A stretch of DNA of 64,000 bases, taken from positions 81,661 through 145,660 of the forward strand of contig CAZXAU010000006.1 in NCBI GenBank assembly GCA_964638675.1, in the 5' to 3' direction. Under the pieces are notes generated by a model, which saw only the letters and a list, made by a program, of their open reading frames with translations, had not been told where the DNA came from and searched no databases. The DNA comes from SIG714 sp964638675. GTDB lineage: Bacteria; Bacillota; Clostridia; Oscillospirales; CAG-272. The position numbers and the translations under genes were made by a program. Of this stretch, positions 51,562 to 61,100 are shown one piece after another. Positions within the stretch are counted from its first letter, which is position 1; each line of letters opens with the position of its first letter.

Positions 51562-52779
51562 TCAGGAAATATGCGGAAGACCGTTTATTTGAAGTTTTGC
51601 GAGTCCGCCTTCTGCTGTCTCTCTGTAATTTGAAGACAGATCTTTACCTGTTTCGTACATCGTTTTTATTACCATATCAAAAGAGATCTTTCTCGTTCCC
51701 GAAAGGAAATTTGCAAGCGAAAGTGCATTGAGTGCACGCATTGCCGCAACCGCATTTCTTTCAATGCAGGGTATCTGAACAAGTCCGCAGATCGGATCAC
51801 ACGTAAGCCCGAGCTGATGCTCCATACACAGCTCAGCGGCATATTCTATCTGACCGTAACCCATTTCAAATATTTCACAAAGTGCGGCAGCTGCCATTGA
51901 TGTTGCAGTACCTATCTCAGCCTGACAACCGCATTCAGCACCTGATATCGAAGCGTTTTTCTTAACAAGATTTCCGATAAGCCCTGCAACTGCAAGGCCG
52001 TTTATGATCTCCTCGTCCGAGAACCCCTTTTTTTCCTGCATATATTTAAGCACTGACGGAACAACTGCACACGAACCGCATGTGGGTGCTGTAACTATGA
52101 CCTTGCAGTCGGCATTCTGCTCTGCCGCCGCAAAGGCATATGCACAGACGATTCTGTTTTCCTTGGTTTCGGGACGTTCATCTATATGTCTGCGGTTATA
52201 TATAACCTGTGCTATTCTCGATACGCCGAGTTTTCCAGGCAAGATACCGGTGACACGCAAACCGTCCTCTATCTCGTCCTTCATATGCTGCCAGACATCA
52301 TACAAAAATCTGCGAAAATCCTTATCCTCTTTTTCAAAGACGTAACTGCTCAGTCTTATATTTTTAGACTTGCAGTATGCAACTATTTTAGTCAGCGAAT
52401 TCTCTTCATATACCTCGGGCAATTCTATATCGGCCCGTCCTTCAACGACTATATCGCCACCGCCGACGCTCATTACACGCATCTTCCCTATCTCCATGCC
52501 ATCTTTATATGCAAAGAGATCCATAGTATTTTCATGAGGAAGTTCTTTTTCGGTAAGGTTGAATTCAATTTTCGTCTCGACAGGTCTGAGTGTTTCTGTT
52601 ATTACCCTGTCGGTCCCGTGTCCTTCGCCTGTAAGTGCAAGTGACCCGTACAGAATCACTTTATATTCATCAGCCGTCGGATTTTCGTTTTTAAAGAGCT
52701 TGCAAGCCTTTTCGGGGCCCATTGTATGTGATGAGGAAGGTCCCTTTCCTATTTTATATATTTCTCTTATGGATTTCAT
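51562..52779 (-). CDS. L-serine ammonia-lyase, fused beta-alpha chain
   Basis: 405 residues, iron-sulfur type. Beta domain at the N-terminus (SIREIYKIGKGPSSSHTMGP, residues 3-22), alpha domain from about 180 with APTCGSCAVVPSVLKY, and cluster cysteines in AECGCQAEIGTATSM near 290 and LTCDPICGLVQIPCIERNA near 332. Converts serine to pyruvate and ammonia. Shorter than E. coli SdaA; the beta part is compact. Monocistronic as far as seen. Confidence 0.94.
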   Translation of the reverse strand: MKSIREIYKIGKGPSSSHTMGPEKACKLFKNENPTADEYKVILYGSLALTGEGHGTDRVITETLRPVETKIEFNLTEKELPHENTMDLFAYKDGMEIGKMRVMSVGGGDIVVEGRADIELPEVYEENSLTKIVAYCKSKNIRLSSYVFEKEDKDFRRFLYDVWQHMKDEIEDGLRVTGILPGKLGVSRIAQVIYNRRHIDERPETKENRIVCAYAFAAAEQNADCKVIVTAPTCGSCAVVPSVLKYMQEKKGFSDEEIINGLAVAGLIGNLVKKNASISGAECGCQAEIGTATSMAAAALCEIFEMGYGQIEYAAELCMEHQLGLTCDPICGLVQIPCIERNAVAAMRALNALSLANFLSGTRKISFDMVIKTMYETGKDLSSNYRETAEGGLAKLQINGLPHIS

Positions 52780-52952
52780 ATTTGCCTCGCAGATATTTTA
52801 TTGGATAAGTTATATGTATAAGAATGGAGATCACAGAGGAGTCAAGCTAAAATCAAGTACAGCCGGACTCCCCGTTTTTCACACAATAAAACCATCATAT
52901 ATCGGATACAGAGCATGATTTGAAGAATTATCGTGCATTTTAATTATTTATT

Positions 52953-54053
52953 TCACACAACAGTGGAGGAATCAGATGCAAGCTTCACCGTAACGATAAA
53001 TCCGCCACGATTGTCTCCCGAAATCGAGAAATCGCTCTTGCTTTCAAGCCGAACCGCAGTTGTATTATTTTCGCTCAGTCGCTGATAATAAACCATATAT
53101 TTGTTCTGATTTTCGTCAACTATGAGAAGCGGCTTATCGACTGTATAGCTCTTCAGTTTTTCGGTGTATTCTTCAAGGCAGAGATTGTGCTCATAAATAT
53201 ATTTTGCGTGCGGAACTCCGACATATCTGAATTCAGAGCAGGAATAATCAACTCCGGTTACCTCCTCTTTCGACTGCGGATATCTTATGATGAAACCGAA
53301 TTTTGCACAATTCTCGGTCAGCCACTGACGCTGAGCCTTCATGTCCTTGCTGTCTATTCTGTATGTCACGCTTCCGTCATAAAAGGCAAGCGAAAGCATC
53401 CTGCCTGTCAGGTGCTCATTATAAAATTCACCCTTTACTGAATCGGTCGATTTCGTCATACCTGACCTGACAAGAAGCTTATACGGACTGTCGGGAAAAG
53501 CCTCCTCAAGAGCAATATTCATGGCGTCAAGTGCCTTAAGCGTGTCTGCCGTGCACTGTATCCCCCAGGATGAAACACTGATATCACTTGTTCTTTCTTC
53601 TCTTATCACAACAAGCTTATTGTATGAGGTATATCTTGAATTATATCCGTATAAAGGTGATACAACAGCCAGATCACCTATTATCGAAAGACCCTTTCCG
53701 CAAAGTGCGTAATAAAGTCCGTCTTCCGATTCGTCATATGTCATGTCAAAATCTATAGGTGTATAACCGGTAAATTTATCCTCATATACAACAGGCGGCT
53801 CCTCACTAAGTGTCGGAGTGAGATCGGGGGTCGGTTCAGGCGTGGGAGTGATAGTTTTGGTTATATCGCCGGTATCCGGAGTGCTCGGCAAAGGAGTCGG
53901 CAGAGTATCTTTACCTTCTGTCATATCGGCGGTGGCAGCCGGTGTACCGGAAAATAAATCTGATGTGGGAGACGTGTTGTCATCGCATGAAACGAGTACG
54001 AGTATAAGAAGCAGTGCCGCAATTATTAAAATTGTTTTTTTGAATTTTATCAT
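52953..54053 (-). CDS. VanY-like (M15B) lipoprotein, probably inactive
   Basis: Start most likely ATG 54053 (MIKFKKTILIIA); 366 residues. Lipobox LVLVSC at about 18-23, then a Thr/Pro-rich linker of about 60 residues, then a D-Ala-D-Ala carboxypeptidase-like domain (ALDAMNIALEEAFP, LLVRSGMTKS, EHLTGRMLSLAF, KFGFIIRYPQSKEEVTGVDY, SEFRYVG, LCLEEYTEKL). Zinc ligands are damaged: the Asp of SxHxxGxAxD is missing and the invariant WH of EPWHFRYVG reads SE. It may bind wall peptides or stems without cutting them. Confidence 0.72.
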   Translation of the reverse strand: MIKFKKTILIIAALLLILVLVSCDDNTSPTSDLFSGTPAATADMTEGKDTLPTPLPSTPDTGDITKTITPTPEPTPDLTPTLSEEPPVVYEDKFTGYTPIDFDMTYDESEDGLYYALCGKGLSIIGDLAVVSPLYGYNSRYTSYNKLVVIREERTSDISVSSWGIQCTADTLKALDAMNIALEEAFPDSPYKLLVRSGMTKSTDSVKGEFYNEHLTGRMLSLAFYDGSVTYRIDSKDMKAQRQWLTENCAKFGFIIRYPQSKEEVTGVDYSCSEFRYVGVPHAKYIYEHNLCLEEYTEKLKSYTVDKPLLIVDENQNKYMVYYQRLSENNTTAVRLESKSDFSISGDNRGGFIVTVKLASDSSTVV

Positions 54054-54222
54054 ATTTTCGTTCATTCCCTTCTTCAGAATCAAAAATTGTAAATCTTCGG
54101 AGACCGTACATTAAAGCAACTCAGATATATGCGGAAATTCCATTCACTTTATACCGGCCGCCGAATGTCTGTATATAGTATATCACAAAAAAATCTTTTT
54201 TTCCACCTTTTTTGAAAATCTC

Positions 54223-54251
54223 TTGACATTTTTTTTATAATATAATATAAT
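54223..54251 (+). promoter_or_regulatory. Promoter of the SecB-like gene
   Basis: TTGACA, 17 bases, TATAAT, within a very T/A-rich tract; start codon 23 bases beyond the -10 box. Confidence 0.75.
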
Positions 54252-54274
54252 TCAAACGAAAGAGAGGTAGTATT

Positions 54275-54676
54275 ATGCCACAAAGTATAACCCTGAGACA
54301 ATCATTCGTGTCCGATGCCGAATTTCTCAACAAACCGGAAAATCCTGGAGTCGGTATGAAGTTACAATTTAAATCAAATTACAACGTTAAGTATTCCACA
54401 AAAAACATCTGCCGTGCCGAGATCATGACCGAAATTACGGCTGAAAATATAAAAAACTTCAGGATAAAGTTCACCGTGTGCGGCATTTTTGAGTTTGATC
54501 CGTCAACAGCGAAGGAGGATATTCATATTGAAGCATACAACGAGCTTTTCCCCTTTGCAAGAGCTTTCGGATATACGCTGACGACCGCATCGGGGATCCC
54601 TCCTATATATATCCCGAAAATCGACATTTCTTCCTCTGAGATCTTCAGAATCGATGTCGGTAATCCCAACAGCTAA
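54275..54676 (+). CDS. SecB-like chaperone
   Basis: 133 residues. The second half, with FTVCGIFEFD followed by ELFPFARAFGYTLTTASGIPPIYIPKIDIS, closely follows the SecB pattern (GIF..., FPFAR...LTxxxGFPPLxLxPIxF). The N-terminal strands (FKSNYNVKYSTKN, AEIMTEI) fit the SecB fold. SecB is mostly a proteobacterial export chaperone, though SecB-like proteins also act as antitoxin or phage chaperones; no toxin gene adjoins it here. Good GAGAGG ribosome site. Followed by a lipoprotein gene 28 bases later. Confidence 0.65.
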   Translation: MPQSITLRQSFVSDAEFLNKPENPGVGMKLQFKSNYNVKYSTKNICRAEIMTEITAENIKNFRIKFTVCGIFEFDPSTAKEDIHIEAYNELFPFARAFGYTLTTASGIPPIYIPKIDISSSEIFRIDVGNPNS

Positions 54677-54704
54677 CAAAATAAAAAACGGAGAAAAATT
54701 TCAT

Positions 54705-55166
54705 ATGAAAAAAATTATATCACTCTTGGTGCTGTCACTTCTGATTTTTTCACTTATCTCATGCACTGTTGAACAAAACACCACAGTGCCGACAGATACG
54801 GAAAGCACCGGAGCACAGACTACCGATATATGGAGCAAGGCGGTATATACGAACGAAACAACGCTCGGCGAAGGAGAAAAAAATGTCAGTGTCATTGTCA
54901 GGGTGAATACGCACAGCGTAAAGATAAATGTAAAAACAAATGAGCAAACACTCGGAAAGGCACTTGTCGATGTAGGTCTCATCGACGGAGATAAAACACA
55001 ATACGGTCTGTATATCACAAAGGTCAACGGTATTGTTGCCGATTTTGACGCCGATTCGGCGTTCTGGTCTCTCGAAAGAGAAGGCGTGCAAACACCCACG
55101 GGCATTGATTCAACAGCCATTTCGGATAACGATGTGTTCGAGCTTGTTTATACGATCTATAAATAA
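54705..55166 (+). CDS. DUF4430 lipoprotein
   Basis: Start ATG 54705 (MKKIISLLVLSLL) after CGGAG; 153 residues. Lipobox SLISC at 16-20; short Thr-rich linker; DUF4430 domain (QTLGKALVDVGLIDGDKTQYGLYITKVNGI, ADSAFWSLEREGVQTPTGID, SDNDVFELVYT). DUF4430 resembles the small domain of cobalamin-binding intrinsic factor and occurs in surface proteins. Probably cotranscribed with the SecB-like gene. Confidence 0.85.
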   Translation: MKKIISLLVLSLLIFSLISCTVEQNTTVPTDTESTGAQTTDIWSKAVYTNETTLGEGEKNVSVIVRVNTHSVKINVKTNEQTLGKALVDVGLIDGDKTQYGLYITKVNGIVADFDADSAFWSLEREGVQTPTGIDSTAISDNDVFELVYTIYK

Positions 55167-55242
55167 TATCTGTATCAGATCGACGTTATTATATATACAT
55201 GTATATGTATATATACTTCGGAATAGCTGTATATTCCCGATA

Positions 55243-55280
55243 AAAAACAGGAGCTTTCCTTTGAAAGCTCCTGTTTTATT
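55243..55280. terminator. Bidirectional intrinsic terminator
   Basis: AAAACAGGAGCTTTC-CTTT-GAAAGCTCCTGTTTT, a perfect 15-base stem, shared by the convergent DUF4430 and M48 genes. Confidence 0.93.
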
Positions 55281-55295
55281 TATCTGAATGCCCTG

Positions 55296-57443
55296 CTATT
55301 CCTTTAACTCACCGTTGTTGTCATTCTTTCCCGTGTATATAAGTGAATCTTTTACCTTTTTAAACGGAACGTTTTTTACGCTGTCATATTCAAAAAGGCT
55401 GAACTGCCAGTCATTCGGCACGGTATCGAGATATTGGAATATCCTGTGCATAATTTCATTTGCCGATTCGTATTTCGCATCCTTCCTGAATCTGACGATA
55501 ACAGGCGAGCATGTAAAACTTTCGGTTATATGCTTTCGCACAATATATACCTGATATATACTTCCGTCATCAAGGTTTGCAAGTAATTCCTTAAGTTCGT
55601 TCATCATATTACCCTCGAGGTATTCACTCGAAAGCTTATCTTTAGGATTGAGAAGCGAGACCTCTCCCGCCCAATCAACTTCCTCCTGAGCGAGTGTCAT
55701 TGCCTTTTCCCTGTATGTATCAAGCTCATCCTGCAATCCCGTAATACAACAGAATTGACCTATCATCCCCAGTCCCTGTTCTATCGAATTGCGGTTTTCG
55801 CCAAACGCACGATATAAATAGTCAAGCCCTTCGCTCGAATAGCACCTGAGAAGATACTGTCCGTAATAGAATAATCCGTATGCAGACGATGCCGCAGGCA
55901 ACTCATCTACAGCTCTTTTTGCAAGCTGCGCCGCCTTTGTATATCTTGAAAGTGCACAAAGATCTGAAATAATATCGCTGTATCGGTCGGCGATAAGCGG
56001 CTCACCCTTTTCCTCCCACTCATTGATCTCTCTTTGAGGTCTCAGGTAGTTCGATTCCCTTATTTTATCATATCCCGTCTTTTCGATATCATCGCACACG
56101 AGCTGCTGAAGAATTCCGACTGCCTTTTCAACTTCTTCGTCGTATTCATCCGAGCGTTCCCATACAAGCTTACAGTCGCTTACACCGAGCGTTTCAAGCC
56201 GCATTGCGGTTGTCGGATGAGAAGCATTCCTTGCAAGGATTTCTTTGTCAACAAGCTCCCGCCAGAAGTTTTCCCTGACTTCAAGTCTTTCTTTAAACAG
56301 CTGAACCGAATATTTTATGATATATTCCTTTTTCAGGCTGTCCATGCTCTCGCTTTCAAATATATTGAAATCCGAATCATCATAACTTCCGCATTCCCAA
56401 TTATAAAGATCGTGATACTTAAGCTTTAAAAGTGCGGATGCTGCAATTTCCTTGTCACCGTACTTTGCCATGTATTCATCAGCATTCTTTTCATTTCTCA
56501 CCGATACGGCATAATCATACACCATGTAATCAAAGGAAAAAATATAATTAAACATCGAAAAAAACAAGCTGACCCAGCTGTGGAAAACAGTATATTCTTT
56601 ATCCAAGAACAACGAGTATTTACGGATCTTTTTTTCTTTACGGTTTTTATCACACACATGTCCGAATTCATGGAGGAAAACATTGTACAGCTCTTTGTCC
56701 GAAAAAAGCAGGAGAGCCATACCGCCTACAATAAGCATGTATTCATCCCGGACATCTAGTATGCTGACATTGAAATCTCCGCCGACAATATATATCTTAG
56801 GCTTATTTTTTATACCGAATTTATCTGCGGCTTTATCTGCAATAGCATAAAGCGTAGGATATTCATCACGCTTTGCTCTTATTTCAATATCAGATATCTG
56901 TTCCGGTTCAGGCTTGTTGGATGTCAGTCTGATTCTTAACAAAACAGCAAGATTGATCCAAAACATAACCACAAATAGATAATTGTAACCGGGACTCACG
57001 ATCATAAGGCTGATCGTAAAAACCAGATTGCATACCAAGTACAAAGCACAAAGAGCGTCTGATATCATAATTGTCCGTGTAAGTTTTTTCAGATACACTT
57101 TAACGGTCGATTCAACATCATCACGTTTTGATGTGATAAATGTATTCATCTCGCTTACAACACGTGACATATTTTTTATTCTTTTTGTGTACAGAGCACT
57201 TATGATCAGATTTACGATCACTCCGACGACAAGTATACCCAAACATACCCCTGCCGTAACCGATAAAGCAAAAGCGATCTCTGGAGGAAGCTGTTTTTCG
57301 ATCTTTCCATCGATTGTAACTTCAGAAAGAAGTGCATTTCTGACCAATACACCGATAACCGTGCAAACAATGACCAATGCAAATGAAATAATTGTGCAAA
57401 TGATCATCCGTTTACTTTTTGCTTTTTTATTTGTATTATTCAT
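55296..57443 (-). CDS. M48-type membrane metallopeptidase with repeat-like C-terminus
   Basis: 715 residues. Two transmembrane segments near 14-32 and 50-80 and another pair near 130-165; zinc motif LHEFGHVCDK (HExxH) near 258 with the third ligand in EKNADEYMAKYG near 320; SHPTTAMRLETLG near 420 is typical of M48. The C-terminal 250 residues are helical with TPR-like character (KAAQLAKRAVDELPAASSAYGLFYYGQYLLRCY). Probably a membrane-protein quality-control protease. Located 37 bases after the PH-domain-like gene on the same strand. Confidence 0.85.
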   Translation of the reverse strand: MNNTNKKAKSKRMIICTIISFALVIVCTVIGVLVRNALLSEVTIDGKIEKQLPPEIAFALSVTAGVCLGILVVGVIVNLIISALYTKRIKNMSRVVSEMNTFITSKRDDVESTVKVYLKKLTRTIMISDALCALYLVCNLVFTISLMIVSPGYNYLFVVMFWINLAVLLRIRLTSNKPEPEQISDIEIRAKRDEYPTLYAIADKAADKFGIKNKPKIYIVGGDFNVSILDVRDEYMLIVGGMALLLFSDKELYNVFLHEFGHVCDKNRKEKKIRKYSLFLDKEYTVFHSWVSLFFSMFNYIFSFDYMVYDYAVSVRNEKNADEYMAKYGDKEIAASALLKLKYHDLYNWECGSYDDSDFNIFESESMDSLKKEYIIKYSVQLFKERLEVRENFWRELVDKEILARNASHPTTAMRLETLGVSDCKLVWERSDEYDEEVEKAVGILQQLVCDDIEKTGYDKIRESNYLRPQREINEWEEKGEPLIADRYSDIISDLCALSRYTKAAQLAKRAVDELPAASSAYGLFYYGQYLLRCYSSEGLDYLYRAFGENRNSIEQGLGMIGQFCCITGLQDELDTYREKAMTLAQEEVDWAGEVSLLNPKDKLSSEYLEGNMMNELKELLANLDDGSIYQVYIVRKHITESFTCSPVIVRFRKDAKYESANEIMHRIFQYLDTVPNDWQFSLFEYDSVKNVPFKKVKDSLIYTGKNDNNGELKE

Positions 57444-57480
57444 CTGTATCTCCCATAATAATTTATATTGCCAACCAAAC

Positions 57481-57948
57481 TCAGATTCTTGAAATATCCG
57501 CCCTTATATCATCAAGCATCTTTTTGGTAACGAGCGAGAGTGGATAGTTATTTCGTTTTCCGTCCTTCATCTGGAATACAATATATTTGTTTTTGTATGA
57601 ATGCTCAGGATCGGGCAGTTTGCCCTTTCCTGGATCGCTTACAAATACCGATTTGATATCGTTTTTATGTATTTTTACGGTAACCTTGTATTCAGGCTCG
57701 AAAATAAGATAGTCACCTGTGATCTGTACGCCCCTTTTGTATACGGTAAGGGTGTATTTAACAGCAAGGAAGATCGTCGCAGGTGCAATGAGGGCAACTA
57801 TCAGACCGATCCAACTGTACTGAAAGATAGCAAAGTATATTCCGGCAAACTCGATAATTACAGAAAGTGTCAAAAAAATTGTTCCTTTGATTTTTTCACG
57901 GGGATCTGAAAAATCCACTCTTTTGATATTCCTTTTCTTATTGTTCAT
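57481..57948 (-). CDS. Two-helix membrane protein with PH-like domain
   Basis: 155 residues: basic N-terminus, two transmembrane helices about 22-60, then a beta-rich domain (YKRGVQITGDYLIFEPEYKVTVKIHKNDIKSVFV, YIVFQMKDGKRNNYPLSLV) that fits the bacterial PH-like (bPH/YdbT) pattern. Family not certain. It lies 11 bases after recG and 37 before the M48 gene, so all three are likely cotranscribed. Confidence 0.65.
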   Translation of the reverse strand: MNNKKRNIKRVDFSDPREKIKGTIFLTLSVIIEFAGIYFAIFQYSWIGLIVALIAPATIFLAVKYTLTVYKRGVQITGDYLIFEPEYKVTVKIHKNDIKSVFVSDPGKGKLPDPEHSYKNKYIVFQMKDGKRNNYPLSLVTKKMLDDIRADISRI

Positions 57949-57959
57949 CCTGAGATCTC

Positions 57960-60113
57960 CTAATTTACAGTATTTTTATTTATTTCAAACAGTTCCCTTA
58001 CAAACATTCCCGATATTGCATTTTCTTCTTTTTCAAGGTTCGGGTCTTCGCTTACCGTTTGCTCGGCAGATGCAAATGCACTTGAAAGAATCTCTACATT
58101 GTCGCACAGTGCAGACAATCCGAGCTTTGATTCGCCGTGCTGACGGATGCCTCTTCCCGATGAGATGATATCTCCGGGTCCTCTGACCTTAAGGTCGTAT
58201 TCGGCAATCTCGAAACCGTTTGCCGAATTTTTCAAAACGGAAAGTCTTTCCCTTGCCGGGCTGTCGGGCTTTGCATCCGACATAAGAAGGCAGTATGACT
58301 TATACGCCCCCCTTCCGACTCTTCCCCTTAACTGGTGAAGCTGGGCAAGTCCGAAGCGTTCGGCATTCTCAACGACCATTACGCTTGCATTCGGAACATT
58401 TACTCCCACCTCAATGACGGTTGTCGAAACAAGTATGTCCATATTACCCGATGCAAATTTGCTCATCACGGCATCTTTTTCTTTTTCCTTCATTCTCCCG
58501 TGCAAAAGTCCGATCCTCAAATCGGGAAAAACACTTTCTTTCAAGAGCTGATAGCATTCAAATGCACTTGTTATACGATCGTCACCGATATCACCCGGCT
58601 TATATGAAAAATCTATAAGATTTCCGCTTTCATCCTGCGAAGCAGGCTCAATTTTCGGGCAGACGACATACACCTGTCTTCCCTTTCTTATCTGACCGGC
58701 GATAAATTCATACATATCGCCGCGTTTGTTATCGCCTATAACATATGTATCGATCTTCTGCCTTCCGGGAGGCAGGCGGTCGATCATCGAAAGTGACAGA
58801 TCGCCGTAAAGTATAAGTGAAAGCGAGCGTGGTATCGGTGTTGCAGTCATTGCAAGCGAATGCACCCCGATGTCCGACGATGAAAGCTTTGACCGTTGTG
58901 CTACACCGAAACGGTGCTGTTCGTCGGTGATAACAAGTCCTATATTCTCAAAAAGCGTATCATCGGTTATAAGAGCGTGTGTTCCGACAACAAGGCGTAT
59001 ATCGCCCGATGCTATGGCGGCTCTCGTCTTTCTTTTCTCTCCAGCCGTAAGCGAACCGACGAGCAGAGCGGCTTTGAACCCGAGTGCTGAAAAGAGCGGC
59101 TCCATTTCAGCAAAATGCTGTCTTGCAAGTATTTCGGTTGGTGCCATAATGCAGACCTGATAACCGTTTTTAAGTGCGATATATGCGGCACATTCGGCAC
59201 ATACCGTTTTTCCGCTTCCAACATCACCCGAAAGCAGACGGGTCATCGGATATTTTTCCTTTACCATATCCGAGTATATCTCATTTACACAACGCTTTTG
59301 TGCGTCAGTCAATTCAAAGTCAAGCTTTGAAAGCAGAGGTCTGATGTCTGTTTTTTCTATTTCCTTTTTCGGAGAGCTTTGCCGCAGGCGTTTCATTGAC
59401 GCAATCGAAAGTCCGTATATATAAAGCTCCTCAAAAATGAATCTCTTTCTTGCACGGTTGAGTTCATCATAGTCCTTCGGTCTGTGAATCGCCCTCAATG
59501 CTTCACTCAGCGATGGCAGTGAGTTTTCGATCCTGATCTTCTCGGGTATCGGGTCGGGTTGATCGGCTATATCGCTTAGAACGATTCCTATGAGGTTTAT
59601 CAGAAATTTCTGCGTAAGACCGCTTGACAAAGGGTATACGGGATAAAAATCAGGCAGTATATATTTGTCTGAAAAGATCTCATAATCAGGTGATGTCAGA
59701 GAGTATACACCTCTTTTATCTTTGACTATCTTTCCCCAGAATCTGTATGCACTGCCAAGCTTGAATACATTTCTTATATAATCCTGATTGAAGAAAATGA
59801 TCGTTATCTTCCCCGATTCATCGAATGCCGAGAATTTCGTCATGTTTCTTCCGCCGTTAAGTCTGACACATCCAGGCTCAGAGCCGATAGTGAGCAGCAT
59901 AGCACAGTTATCGCCGAATTTCTTCGCATTCGCTATACTCATTATATCACTCCTGTTCTGGTATGCCCTCGGAAAATGATAGAGAAGATCTTTTACGGTG
60001 TATATCCCGAGCTTATTCAGTTTTTCCTCACGCACCTTACCGACCCCGGGTAAGAACCCGACAGACTTTTCAATATCGATCACTCTCTTCTCCTTTCCCG
60101 ATTTTTCGGACAA
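57960..60113 (-). CDS. recG: ATP-dependent DNA helicase RecG
   Basis: 717 residues. Wedge/OB domain at the N-terminus (VGFLPGVGKVREEKLNKLGI, residues 17-36), helicase core with Walker A LLSGDVGSGKTVCAE near 292, ITDEQHRFGVAQR (DExH) near 393, TATPIPRSL near 423 and the motif VI ATTVIEVGVNVPNA, then QLRGRVGRG near 605. It remodels stalled forks and Holliday junctions. Confidence 0.96.
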   Translation of the reverse strand: MSEKSGKEKRVIDIEKSVGFLPGVGKVREEKLNKLGIYTVKDLLYHFPRAYQNRSDIMSIANAKKFGDNCAMLLTIGSEPGCVRLNGGRNMTKFSAFDESGKITIIFFNQDYIRNVFKLGSAYRFWGKIVKDKRGVYSLTSPDYEIFSDKYILPDFYPVYPLSSGLTQKFLINLIGIVLSDIADQPDPIPEKIRIENSLPSLSEALRAIHRPKDYDELNRARKRFIFEELYIYGLSIASMKRLRQSSPKKEIEKTDIRPLLSKLDFELTDAQKRCVNEIYSDMVKEKYPMTRLLSGDVGSGKTVCAECAAYIALKNGYQVCIMAPTEILARQHFAEMEPLFSALGFKAALLVGSLTAGEKRKTRAAIASGDIRLVVGTHALITDDTLFENIGLVITDEQHRFGVAQRSKLSSSDIGVHSLAMTATPIPRSLSLILYGDLSLSMIDRLPPGRQKIDTYVIGDNKRGDMYEFIAGQIRKGRQVYVVCPKIEPASQDESGNLIDFSYKPGDIGDDRITSAFECYQLLKESVFPDLRIGLLHGRMKEKEKDAVMSKFASGNMDILVSTTVIEVGVNVPNASVMVVENAERFGLAQLHQLRGRVGRGAYKSYCLLMSDAKPDSPARERLSVLKNSANGFEIAEYDLKVRGPGDIISSGRGIRQHGESKLGLSALCDNVEILSSAFASAEQTVSEDPNLEKEENAISGMFVRELFEINKNTVN

Positions 60114-60166
60114 GTTTTTATAAAAATAAGTTATCCGTTCAAACGTTTCCGATAAAAAGCAAAAAC

Positions 60167-61042
60167 TTATGTCATGACAACAGGCTTTATCTCGTCCCCG
60201 TCAAAGTTCATTTCGTCTATACAAAGGAATCTGCGGTTGCCGTCGGTATCGCCTATATATCTGCGGTGATAAACGATTACCCAGCTCTCGGGAGAATCTG
60301 AGAGCTTCAAAAATCCGTGATGCCCGGGTCCTTCGGCTATTTCTCCCCTGCTGAGTATTGTACGTGGCTTAGTATATCCCTTTGTCAGCTCCTTTGACCT
60401 TGAATACATCACTCTATAGCTTCCGTCAGTCCAATTGCCGGATGACCACATGAAATAGTAGTATCCGTTACGCCTGAACATACAGGGTCCCTCGACATAA
60501 TCCTCGGGCGTGATCTCAATGAATGTATTTTCACCGTCGATCTTGTCAAAGCCTGTCATATCATCGTTCATCAGTGCGATATTGCAGTGCCCCCATCCGC
60601 CGAAGAGCAAATATATTTTACCGTCATCATCCTTAAAAAGGTGGGCATCGATAGGCTGTGCGCCGTTTACAAAATCGCCTACAAGAGGTTTTCCGAGATA
60701 GCCCTTGAAAGGCCCTGCGGGTGACATTGATCTTGCAATCTCAAGTCCGCCGACCTCGCCCGATTTCTGTATATTGTTGCTTGCAAAAATATAATAGTAC
60801 ATTCCGTTCTTTTCAATAATTGTGGGCGCCCATACAGCAGATGTTATCCACGGAAATCCCGTCGTATCTATAATATTCTCTATCTTTTCAAAATGCTCGA
60901 GGTCGTCCGAAACAAAGCAGTCCTGATTGAGCTGCTGTCTGAACGGCAGGGATCTTGTCACATAAATATAATATTTCCCCTCATAATATCTTGCCTCGGG
61001 GTCGGCATACTGTCCTTTGTCAATCGGGTTTGTAAATTTCAT
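60167..61042 (-). CDS. Glycoside hydrolase family 43 enzyme
   Basis: Start ATG 61042 preferred over TTG 61051 because the AAAGGA site is better spaced; 291 residues. Five-bladed beta-propeller: catalytic base Asp in GQYADPEARYYEGKYYIY, pKa-modulating Asp in GAQPIDAHLFKDDDGKIYL near 140 and acid Glu in YVEGPCMFRRNGYYYFMWS near 187. Members cleave arabinose or xylose from plant polysaccharides. No signal peptide, so it acts inside the cell on oligosaccharides. Confidence 0.9.
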   Translation of the reverse strand: MKFTNPIDKGQYADPEARYYEGKYYIYVTRSLPFRQQLNQDCFVSDDLEHFEKIENIIDTTGFPWITSAVWAPTIIEKNGMYYYIFASNNIQKSGEVGGLEIARSMSPAGPFKGYLGKPLVGDFVNGAQPIDAHLFKDDDGKIYLLFGGWGHCNIALMNDDMTGFDKIDGENTFIEITPEDYVEGPCMFRRNGYYYFMWSSGNWTDGSYRVMYSRSKELTKGYTKPRTILSRGEIAEGPGHHGFLKLSDSPESWVIVYHRRYIGDTDGNRRFLCIDEMNFDGDEIKPVVMT

Positions 61043-61100
61043 TTCAGTCAATTCCTTTCTTACCTATATCATTAATACAATTCAATAATATTTTTTTAAA

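Noticed and set aside
54275..55166. SecB-like gene as part of a toxin-antitoxin-chaperone module
   Set aside because: No toxin or antitoxin gene is adjacent; its neighbour is a DUF4430 lipoprotein.
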